From NCBI RefSeq assembly GCF_900188175.1, contig NZ_FZOQ01000024.1, positions 1-64,000 on the forward strand: DNA of 64,000 nt, in the 5' to 3' direction. The notes under the pieces were generated by a model, which had not been told where the DNA came from, did not search any database, and was given only the letters and a program-made list of their open reading frames with translations. This DNA comes from Pontibacter ummariensis (GTDB taxonomy: Bacteria > Bacteroidota > Bacteroidia > Cytophagales > Hymenobacteraceae). Numbering within the stretch: the first letter of the stretch is position 1; each line of letters opens with the position of its first letter. Of the stretch, positions 49,898 through 57,427 are shown piece after piece. Position numbers and translations under genes: made by a program.

Positions 49898-52345
49898 ATG
49901 GCAACTTACATCATTCCACTTAAAGAACTAACCCTACAACATGTCTCCGAGGTAGGAGGTAAAAACGCCTCACTCGGCGAAATGCTGCGCAGCCTGGCTG
50001 CCGACCAAATTCGTGTACCCGATGGCTTTGCCACGACCGCCCGGGCCTACCAGGATTTTCTGGAAAGCAACAACCTGACTGCGAAAATCGAGCAGCAGCT
50101 CGCAAAGCTAGACACGCAGCAGTTCAGCAACCTGCAGGAGACAGGGGCTCAGATACGAAAACTTATCCTGGCTGCCCACCTGCCCGACAGCCTGGCCGGG
50201 GCGATTCGGGAAGCTTACCAACAGATGTGCCGGCCATACAAGGCCCCAGTGCAGGTGGCGGTCAGAAGCAGCGCTACGGCCGAGGACCTGCCGGACGCCA
50301 GCTTTGCGGGGCAGCACGAGTCTTACCTGAACATTTCGGGGGAAGAGCAGGTGCTGAAAGCCTGCCTGCGCTGCTACGCCTCTTTGTTTACCGACCGCGC
50401 CATCAAGTACCGACACGACCACGGCTTCGATCATATGAAGGTGTACCTATCGGCGGGTGTACAGAAAATGGTCCGCTCCGACCTGGCCAGCGCGGGCGTG
50501 TGCTTTACCCTTGATCCGCAGTCGGGCTTTGACCAGGTCGTCTTTCTGACAGGCAGCTGGGGGCTTGGCGAGAACGTAGTACAAGGCACGGTAAACCCGG
50601 ATGAGTTTTACGTCTTCAAACCCACCCTGAAGCAGGGTAAAAAGGCAATCATCAGTAAGAAGGTGGGCTCAAAGGCCATCACCATGGTGTATGCAGACGG
50701 AAACTCCGATCAACCCACTGTAAACATAGCGACCCCTGCCGCCAAACAGGAGGCCTACGTCCTGTCGGACGACGAAATACGGCAGGTGGCCGAATGGGCC
50801 GTGCGGATTGAAGAGCACTATGGGCGCCCGATGGACATAGAGTGGGCTAAAGACGGGGAGACGGGGGAACTGTTTATTGTGCAGGCCCGGCCCGAAACCA
50901 TCCACAGCCGTAAAAACAGGCAGCTTACCCACACCACCTTTACCCTGCAGGAGGCGGCCAAGCCCCTGGCCAGTGGCAAAGCGATTGGGCAGCGGATTAT
51001 CAGCGGCACTGCCCGACTCCTGAACTCGCCCCAGGAGTCGCACCTCCTGCAAGCAGGGGAAATCCTCGTGACCGATATCACCAACCCGGACTGGGACCCC
51101 ATCCTGAAAAAGGTGTCGGCGGTGATCACCAACAAGGGAGGCCGCACCAGCCATGCAGCGATCGTAGCCCGAGAACTGGGTGCCCTGGCCGTGGTGGGAA
51201 CCGGTAACGCCACAGAGCTGATACGGAACGGGCAGGAGATCACCGTGTCATGTGCCGACGGGCAGAACGGGATGGTGTATGACGGCAAACTCAACTGGAG
51301 GGAGGAAGTGCTTGACTTCGGGCACCTGACAAAGCCGAACACCCGCGCTATGCTCATCGTGGGCGATCCGGACCAGGCTTTCGACCTCTCCTACTACCCC
51401 AACGACGGGGTAGGGCTGATGCGCCTGGAGTTCATTATCAACAACAGCATTCAGATTCACCCAATGGCCCTGGTGAAGTACCATGAACTGCAGGAGGAGG
51501 CTGTAAAAGCGCAGATTGATGCCCTGACCCACCACCACGAGAACAAGGAGGACTATTTTGTAGAGAAACTGGCCCAGTCCGTCGCCACGATCGCAGCGGC
51601 TTTCTACCCTAAAGACGTGGTCGTGCGCATGAGCGACTTCAAAACCAACGAGTACGCCAACCTGATCGGGGGCCGGCAGTTTGAGCCGAAAGAGGAAAAC
51701 CCGATGCTTGGCTTCCGGGGCGCCTCCCGCTACTATAACCCCCGCTACCGCGAAGGCTTCGGGCTGGAGTGCAAGGCGATGAAAGTAGTGCGCGACGAGA
51801 TGGGGCTAACCAACGTGAAGCTGATGATCCCATTCTGCCGGACGATAGCAGAAGGTCAGCAAGTGCTAAAGCAAATGGCAAAGTATGGCTTGGTGAGAGG
51901 CGAGAACGGACTCGAGGTGTATGTGATGGCAGAGATCCCAAGCAATGTACTTCTGGCAAAAGAGTTCGCCAGGATATTTGACGGCTTCTCCATCGGCTCT
52001 AACGACCTGACCCAGCTAACCCTTGGCATCGACCGGGACTCCTCTACGGTGAGTGAGTTGTTTGATGAACAAAACGAAGCCGTGCAGAAAATGATTAGCG
52101 AGGTCATTCGTGCAGCTCACGAAACCGGCGTAAAAGTAGGCCTGTGCGGCCAGGCACCCAGCGACTTTCCCGCCTTTGCGCAGTTCCTGGTTGAGCAGGG
52201 GATTGACAGCATCTCCTTTAATCCGGATGCCTTGCTAAAGGGTGTAGAGAACATACTGGCAGCCGAAAAAGAGCAGGGTAAAGCCGGCAGGGAGGCTGTT
52301 GGACCAACTAAAGAGAGTGTCTTTCCTTGGGAAGTGCATTCCTAA
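49898..52345 (+). CDS. ppsA: Phosphoenolpyruvate synthase
   Basis: The protein has 815 residues, the usual length. It converts pyruvate and ATP to phosphoenolpyruvate, AMP and phosphate in gluconeogenesis. Domain order: N-terminal ATP-grasp (1 to about 340; VGGKNASLGEML, RSSATAEDLPDASFAGQHESYL), swivelling phosphohistidine domain (about 370-460; GGRTSHAAIVARELG with catalytic His), and PEP/pyruvate TIM barrel (about 480-800; EIPSNVLLAKEFARIFDGFSIGSNDLTQL, GLCGQAPSD). It sits in the stress gene series with USPs and Hsp20, where it may recycle carbon during starvation or low oxygen. Confidence 0.95.
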   Translation: MATYIIPLKELTLQHVSEVGGKNASLGEMLRSLAADQIRVPDGFATTARAYQDFLESNNLTAKIEQQLAKLDTQQFSNLQETGAQIRKLILAAHLPDSLAGAIREAYQQMCRPYKAPVQVAVRSSATAEDLPDASFAGQHESYLNISGEEQVLKACLRCYASLFTDRAIKYRHDHGFDHMKVYLSAGVQKMVRSDLASAGVCFTLDPQSGFDQVVFLTGSWGLGENVVQGTVNPDEFYVFKPTLKQGKKAIISKKVGSKAITMVYADGNSDQPTVNIATPAAKQEAYVLSDDEIRQVAEWAVRIEEHYGRPMDIEWAKDGETGELFIVQARPETIHSRKNRQLTHTTFTLQEAAKPLASGKAIGQRIISGTARLLNSPQESHLLQAGEILVTDITNPDWDPILKKVSAVITNKGGRTSHAAIVARELGALAVVGTGNATELIRNGQEITVSCADGQNGMVYDGKLNWREEVLDFGHLTKPNTRAMLIVGDPDQAFDLSYYPNDGVGLMRLEFIINNSIQIHPMALVKYHELQEEAVKAQIDALTHHHENKEDYFVEKLAQSVATIAAAFYPKDVVVRMSDFKTNEYANLIGGRQFEPKEENPMLGFRGASRYYNPRYREGFGLECKAMKVVRDEMGLTNVKLMIPFCRTIAEGQQVLKQMAKYGLVRGENGLEVYVMAEIPSNVLLAKEFARIFDGFSIGSNDLTQLTLGIDRDSSTVSELFDEQNEAVQKMISEVIRAAHETGVKVGLCGQAPSDFPAFAQFLVEQGIDSISFNPDALLKGVENILAAEKEQGKAGREAVGPTKESVFPWEVHS

Positions 52346-52362
52346 AGGTGAACTTCTTTACC

Positions 52363-52406
52363 TTCAGGGGCGGGGGCCGGTTCATAGACCGGCCCCCGCC
52401 CCTGAA
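52363..52406. terminator. GC-rich hairpin with 19-bp perfect stem
   Basis: Arms TTCAGGGGCGGGGGCCGGT and complement with a 6-nt loop TCATAG. It lies 17 bp after the ppsA stop. It has no T run, so it may act by stem strength or stabilise the mRNA end. Confidence 0.7.
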
Positions 52407-52486
52407 ACTTCCTATCCCCCTTCTTAAGAACTGGGCAGAACTCCTGTGCCTTCGTTTTCACTTTCCACATACTTAGCATATCGCAC

Positions 52487-53257
52487 ATGATGACCGGTAG
52501 CAGCGATGCAGACACTTTACGGCAGCAACTCAAGGCCTCACACAGCCCGGAGCAAATACGCAAACGCTTAGCGCAAAGGAAACCGCACAGCTACCTGAAA
52601 GACTTTGTGTATGGTGCAGTAGACGGAACGGTAACCACTTTTGCCGTTGTGTCGGGCGTCGCAGGGGCTGGCTTAGCTCCTAAAGTAATTCTCGTCATGG
52701 GCCTGGCCAACCTGCTAGCCGATGGCTTTAGCATGGCTGTCAGCAATTTCTTAGGCGTTCGGGCCGAGAAACAACAGGTAGAGAAAGCCAGGGCCGAGGA
52801 GCTTTTACATATAGCAGTATATCCGGAGGGAGAAGCAGAGGAAGTCAGGCAGATTTTTGCCAACAAGGGCTTTACGGGTGAGGTGCTGGAGCAGATTGTC
52901 CGGATCATCACATCCAGCAAAAAGCAGTGGGCCGATACCATGCTGCAGGAAGAGTACGCTTATCCGCTCGAACGGGCTAATCCCTGGAAAGCTGCACTGT
53001 CTACCTTCACCTCATTTATTACGATGGGCCTGGTGCCGGTTTTCCCGTTTGTTTGGAACTTCCTGGTATCAAACCAATTCCGGGATCCTTTTCTTTGGAG
53101 CTGCCTCTGCACCCTTGTCGCTTTCTTTTTCATTGGTGCCATCAAGAGCCGCTTCATAAGCAAGAGTTGGTACCTGTCGGGCCTGGAAACCCTCGTATTG
53201 GGCGGTGCTGCTGCCACCCTTGCGTTTTTTGCTGGCAATCTGCTCAAGGGGCTTTAG
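52487..53257 (+). CDS. VIT1/CCC1-family iron/manganese transporter
   Basis: The protein has 256 residues. After a charged N-terminal helix (EQIRKRLAQRKPHSYL) it has the family segments DFVYGAVDGTVTTFAVVSGVAGAGL (TM1, metal-site Asp), ADGFSMAVSNFLGVRAEKQQ (TM2), a cytoplasmic EAEEVRQIFANKGFTGEVLEQIV domain that binds metal in plant VIT1, and three C-terminal membrane segments. It would move Fe(II)/Mn(II) across the inner membrane. The neighbourhood of stress genes fits protection from metal-driven oxidative damage. Confidence 0.92.
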   Translation: MMTGSSDADTLRQQLKASHSPEQIRKRLAQRKPHSYLKDFVYGAVDGTVTTFAVVSGVAGAGLAPKVILVMGLANLLADGFSMAVSNFLGVRAEKQQVEKARAEELLHIAVYPEGEAEEVRQIFANKGFTGEVLEQIVRIITSSKKQWADTMLQEEYAYPLERANPWKAALSTFTSFITMGLVPVFPFVWNFLVSNQFRDPFLWSCLCTLVAFFFIGAIKSRFISKSWYLSGLETLVLGGAAATLAFFAGNLLKGL

Positions 53258-53308
53258 CTGTAGCCCTGCTGCCTCTCCCGAGTGTGCCCTCCTCCACTGC
53301 ACAAAGGA

Positions 53309-53320
53309 TGACATTCATCA
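53309..53320. promoter_or_regulatory. FNR/Crp-like inverted repeat upstream of USP gene
   Basis: TGAC-ATTC-ATCA, imperfect by one outer base against the others. It lies 97 bp before ATG 53418; a CCACTTTG, close to TAnnTTTG, follows at 53358-53365. Confidence 0.5.
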
Positions 53321-53417
53321 GCGCCAAAAGCGACGGCGGTCATTTCGATAGGCCACCCCACTTTGTAAATTTACTTACTAAGGTTTCCCTAAAATCAACC
53401 TTCACACCATAAAACTT

Positions 53418-54296
53418 ATGAAAACAATTCTGGTGCCCACCGACTTTTCTGATAGCGCGACCAACGCCTTACGAGCTGCCACTTCTTTAGCCGAGCAAAC
53501 AAGAGGTAAGCTATTGCTCGTGCACGTACTGCCCCTGCAGGTGCTAACCGCTGCTGATGGGGCCATATACGAGTCTTTTGATCCTGCCCTGCGGGACTTC
53601 TATAAAGACAAACTAAATGACCTGGCCAGGCTGATAGCCCAGGAAAACAACTTCCGCTTTGAGGTAGAGGTGTGTTGCGGGCAAGGGGCCTTCCATGACC
53701 TGGTAGGTGAGCTGATCCAAAGCAGGCAGGTTAGTCTCGTGGTCATGGGTACGAGAGGGGGCGGTAACTTTTTGGACAGGCTGATTGGCAGTACCACAAC
53801 TTCCTTTATGAAAGTAGCCAAATGTCCTGTGTTGGCTGTACCGGCCAAGGCGCATCGGATTAGCTTAAAGAAAATTGCCTACGCCTCTGATTTTACAGGC
53901 GATGACCAGGTATTCCTGCAGCAGCTCTTTGCGCTCACAGATCCCTTTAATTCGGAGATCAACATTATTAACATCAAAACTGACGGACAAGCCCACACAG
54001 GGGCAGAACAGCCCATGCTACAGAACTTAAGCCACAGGTTTCCGGAAAGGAAGTTCTGTATTGCCCAGGTGAAAGCTGACACTGTAACAGCAGGTATCAA
54101 GGCCTTTGTGAGTGAGAACCAGGTAAATGTACTGGCAGTTTCCATTCATGAAAGAGGTCTGTTGCAGGATCTGTTCCACAAAAGCATCTCGAAAGAACTT
54201 GTGTTTGAAACAACAGTGCCCTTACTAAGCATACCCCAGGCACCTTATGTAAAGTCAGCTCCAGAGACAGCCGAAACAGCTACCCTGGCCACTTAA
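53418..54296 (+). CDS. Universal stress protein, tandem UspA domains
   Basis: The protein has 292 residues. Domain 1 opens MKTILVPTDFSDSATNALRAA and has a full ATP-loop pattern GTRGGGNFLDRLIGSTTTSFM before CPVLAVP. Domain 2 starts near 150 (KKIAYASDFTGDDQVFLQQL) and has a degenerate loop (SIHERGLLQDLFHKSISKEL before VPLLSIP). A C-terminal tail is Ala/Thr-rich. It is the first gene after the VIT-type transporter and has its own FNR-like box. Confidence 0.92.
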   Translation: MKTILVPTDFSDSATNALRAATSLAEQTRGKLLLVHVLPLQVLTAADGAIYESFDPALRDFYKDKLNDLARLIAQENNFRFEVEVCCGQGAFHDLVGELIQSRQVSLVVMGTRGGGNFLDRLIGSTTTSFMKVAKCPVLAVPAKAHRISLKKIAYASDFTGDDQVFLQQLFALTDPFNSEINIINIKTDGQAHTGAEQPMLQNLSHRFPERKFCIAQVKADTVTAGIKAFVSENQVNVLAVSIHERGLLQDLFHKSISKELVFETTVPLLSIPQAPYVKSAPETAETATLAT

Positions 54297-54483
54297 AAGA
54301 ACACGGAAACTACAGGAAGCGAAACTGGGAAACTCTTCTTATGCCAGCCAACCCAGGAGAAGTATGGTGTTTTTGTAGTGAGAGCAGGCGCACCATTTGT
54401 ACCGGGCCTCTCTTCACCCACTTGCCCTTTTCTTTCTGAACACCTCACTCCGGAAACGGAAACAAAGCCCTGCCGGGATATAC

Positions 54484-55677
54484 ATGACCGAACCCCTCGT
54501 GCAAATGAAACTTCTTTACTGGTGTAGTATATGGATGCTGTTTTTAACAAACAGCGACAGAACATTTAAGAGCGCGCAAAAACAAGCAAGGGTACAGCCG
54601 CAGCACGAACGGCTCCAGCAGGCTTTACAGCAGTACCAGCAATTAGCGGAACAGGAAAACTGGGCGTACTTTCCGGACAACCTCTGCCTGCAGGCGCGGG
54701 ATAGCAATGCCTATGTCCTGGACCTGCGTAAAAACCTGCGCCTAACAGGCGATCTGCCTTTGCCAGAGGCACCCCTTAGCGCCGTGTTTGACAACACCCT
54801 AACCTCTGCGGTCAAGAAGTTTCAACAACGCCACGGCTTGCGAGCTGATGGCATTGTGGGCTACGAAACAGTACAGGAGCTGAACGTACCCCTCTCCTTG
54901 CGTGTGCGGCAGATAGAGCTTAACTTAAAAAGGTGGCAAGACTTCGCTGCTAATCCCGTACAGCCAAAGGTGTTTGTAAACATTCCGGATTACACCTTGC
55001 ACCTGTTAGACAACAGTCAGAAAACCGTTTGGACCACCCGGGTGGTGGTCGGCCATGTAGGCAAAGCCTACCAAACCGTGTCCCTGGAGGGGTTGCTGTC
55101 TTACCTGGTTCTTAACCCGAGCTGGAACGTCCCCGCTAGCATCGTCCGAAGAGAGATCATCCCCATCCTGAAAGAGGACATAGGCTACCTCGAACGGAAC
55201 CATATGTCCCTTTACCAGCTGCAGGGCAATCAGAAGATAAAGATACCTGCTCATGCAGTGGATTGGCAGACGGCAGACCCGACCCGCGACAACTTGTTTG
55301 TGGTGCAGGAGCCGGGCTCCTGGAATGCGTTGGGTAGAGTCAAGTTTATCTTCCCGAACCCTTATGCCATTTACCTGCACGACACTCCTGCCAAAGCCCT
55401 GTTCTCGCAAGGCAAAAGAGCCTACAGCCATGGCTGCATACGGGTGCAATACCCTGACTCGCTCGCAGCTTACCTGTTGAGTGACCTATGGGGAAAGCCA
55501 ACAGACATACAGGCACTATGGCGTAATACGGCACCAGACAAAATTGTGCGCTTGCCCGAGCCTACTCCGGTAAAGTTGGGATATTACACCTGTTGGGTGG
55601 ACGACAAAGGCATCCTGCAGTTTAGAAGAGACATCTACCAGCTAGACAATGTAGTAGCCAGCGAACCTCACCTATAG
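54484..55677 (+). CDS. L,D-transpeptidase (YcbB-like) with peptidoglycan-binding domain
   Basis: From ATG 54484 the protein has 397 residues; ATG 54505 (MKLLYWCSIWMLFL) is a plausible alternative that begins at the signal/anchor segment. A PG_binding_1 domain (AVFDNTLTSAVKKFQQRHGLRADGIVGYETVQELN) precedes the YkuD catalytic domain, with catalytic cysteine in AYSHGCIRV and a preceding YAIYLHDTP histidine. It would form 3-3 cross-links in peptidoglycan, in the periplasm, as a YcbB-type enzyme. It is transcribed in line with the preceding USP gene but 187 bp apart. Confidence 0.9.
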   Translation: MTEPLVQMKLLYWCSIWMLFLTNSDRTFKSAQKQARVQPQHERLQQALQQYQQLAEQENWAYFPDNLCLQARDSNAYVLDLRKNLRLTGDLPLPEAPLSAVFDNTLTSAVKKFQQRHGLRADGIVGYETVQELNVPLSLRVRQIELNLKRWQDFAANPVQPKVFVNIPDYTLHLLDNSQKTVWTTRVVVGHVGKAYQTVSLEGLLSYLVLNPSWNVPASIVRREIIPILKEDIGYLERNHMSLYQLQGNQKIKIPAHAVDWQTADPTRDNLFVVQEPGSWNALGRVKFIFPNPYAIYLHDTPAKALFSQGKRAYSHGCIRVQYPDSLAAYLLSDLWGKPTDIQALWRNTAPDKIVRLPEPTPVKLGYYTCWVDDKGILQFRRDIYQLDNVVASEPHL

Positions 55678-55848
55678 CCTAAGAGCTGCGATCTTTACCA
55701 ATTTGTGAAAGCTGTACTTTCAGGCTGGAGGGGCGAAAGTCAGGCTCTTCAGGGCATGAACGCATCACACACAGCAGCCAACACCTGTTGATAAATCTTT
55801 TGAACGCGTAGCCCCCTTTTCCCTGCAACCCGGGAGCCGGCCTTTGCC

Positions 55849-55895
55849 AAACACCAAGGCAGGTACAACACTGTTGCACCTGCCTTGGTGTTTTT
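55849..55895. terminator. Bidirectional terminator between L,D-transpeptidase and USP genes
   Basis: Perfect 16-bp arms (AAACACCAAGGCAGGT and complement), 13-nt loop, A-rich left and T-rich right flanks. It separates two convergent genes. Confidence 0.88.
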
Positions 55896-55908
55896 GACCG
55901 TTACCGCC

Positions 55909-56793
55909 CTAGTTTGCCGGCTTAAGTCTTTCCTCTGTTTTTATCAGGTCAACTGCTTTTCCGTATTTCGGTAGTGCTAACATAGGCACGCTTAGCCGCT
56001 GCACCATTTTGCTGGCTACGCTACTATGCAACAGGTCTCCCCATATGCCATGATCGGCCACTGTAAAAGCGACTAAGTCAGCATCATGGTCTTTAGAGTA
56101 CTGCTCTATCCCCTCCGCTACGCTGGCACTGCTTATTTGGGCGAAGGCTACCTCCTCCTCTGCAAAAGCCTGTAGCAGGTAATTCTTTTCAATCGCTACG
56201 TTTACCTGCCCCAACTCTCCTGCTACATCTACATAAAGCAAGGTAAGCTTAGCAGCAAAAAGGCGTTGCACCTGGTGTATTACCTGTAAGGCATCGCTTT
56301 CGGCAGGCTCCAGTGCCGTCGCAAAAACTATTTCTCGCACCTGTCCCAGCACTGCGTCCTTCGGAACTGCCAGTACCGGACAAGGCGCATGCTGTACAAG
56401 CGTTTCTGCTATGGTCCCGAGAATTTTATCCAGGTAAGAGGTGTACCCTCCCCTGGTGCCTATAATAACCATGCTCACATCTCTCACGCTAACCAGTTCT
56501 AACAGCTCCTGAACCACGTTTCCGGCTTTCACCGTAAAGCGGATAGGCACCGCATAAGGGGTGTTCTTCTTGGCCAGTGTGGTAAATTTTCTAAGCTTAC
56601 CCAGGGCTTCCTTTTTGGTTGCGTATGCTGGCAGCGCATACACCGGCTCATCTACCCCAGCTACTAGCACAGAAGATTCGAATACATGGCACAACAAAAG
56701 CTGGGCGTCGGTATGCGAGGCCAGCTGTAAGGCGAGTTCCAGCGCTTTGATGGACTCTTCGGAATAATCGATTGCAACAAGAAAAGTTTTCAT
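55909..56793 (-). CDS. Universal stress protein, tandem UspA domains
   Basis: The protein has 294 residues. Domain 1 opens MKTFLVAIDYSEESIKALELALQLA and has an intact ATP-loop GTRGGYTSYLDKILGTIAETLV before CPVLAVP. Domain 2 begins near 150 (REIVFATALEPAESDALQVI) and has a degenerate loop (VADHGIWGDLLHSSVASKMV before VPMLALP). It closely parallels the USP at 53418. An FNR-like box and a perfect -7 element lie upstream. Confidence 0.92.
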   Translation of the reverse strand: MKTFLVAIDYSEESIKALELALQLASHTDAQLLLCHVFESSVLVAGVDEPVYALPAYATKKEALGKLRKFTTLAKKNTPYAVPIRFTVKAGNVVQELLELVSVRDVSMVIIGTRGGYTSYLDKILGTIAETLVQHAPCPVLAVPKDAVLGQVREIVFATALEPAESDALQVIHQVQRLFAAKLTLLYVDVAGELGQVNVAIEKNYLLQAFAEEEVAFAQISSASVAEGIEQYSKDHDADLVAFTVADHGIWGDLLHSSVASKMVQRLSVPMLALPKYGKAVDLIKTEERLKPAN

Positions 56794-56880
56794 GGTTCTA
56801 AGGCTACAGGATTGTTTTGTTCAAGGGCAGTGACCAGCCTTAAGAGTATTTGCTGGCTTACAACTGCCTGAACTTTAAAC

Positions 56881-56888
56881 CAAAGGTA
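56881..56888 (-). promoter_or_regulatory. -7 promoter element of the USP gene
   Basis: Minus strand TACCTTTG, a full match to TAnnTTTG. It lies 88 nt before the start codon and about 34 bp downstream of the FNR-like box centre. Confidence 0.55.
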
Positions 56889-56912
56889 ACGGAAGAAGCC
56901 GGGCAGAAACAC

Positions 56913-56924
56913 TGATGCGTATCA
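56913..56924. promoter_or_regulatory. FNR-like inverted repeat upstream of USP gene
   Basis: TGAT-GCGT-ATCA, which equals the core of the FNR consensus TTGAT-N4-ATCAA. It lies 120 bp upstream of the USP start at 56793, and 10 bp before the MscS fragment on the other strand. Confidence 0.65.
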
Positions 56925-56933
56925 GCAGGAAAC

Positions 56934-57368
56934 ATGATCTTCATCAGCCGGATACAGAAAGGCTCATCCTCAAAGTTTCAGGATAACCCACGTGCAGGCT
57001 CCCTGAACCAGGACATTTTTGCCTACATCAATGCGGCCGACTTTAACGAGTTCCTGGAGGTACAGGAGGACTTATACCTGCGCATGATGGACGTGATAGA
57101 GGCCAGCGGCACGGGCTTCGCCTTTCCATCGCAGACGCTCTACATGACCCGGAACCAGGGCCTGTCAAAAGAGAAAACGGCAGAGGCAGAAGCGCAAGTA
57201 CACCAATGGCGGGATAACAAGGAGATGCAAATCCCAAACTTTAGTCCAGATCGCATCAGCAGCAACGCAACACTATTCCCTATCCTTCCGATGGTTCGCC
57301 GGGCAAAGGCAGTTAAAGGGAGAAAAACATCCGACCGGTCCCTGCTTAAAGTATCCTTAACTTACTGA
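56934..57368 (+). pseudogene. C-terminal fragment of an MscS-family mechanosensitive channel
   Basis: An opening of 144 residues. From about residue 26 the sequence SLNQDIFAYINAADFNEFLEVQEDL then FAFPSQTLYMTRNQGLSKEKT matches the cytoplasmic C-terminal part of MscS-family channels, including the FAFPSQTLY segment. All membrane helices and the pore are missing, and no upstream frame supplies them. The first 25 residues are unrelated to the channel. The gene appears 5'-deleted; expression as a channel is impossible. Confidence 0.75.
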
Positions 57369-57427
57369 CACCCAGCCCAACCGCAGATTCGCTTAGTATC
57401 AAAACTCACTATTTAAATGGCCGATGC

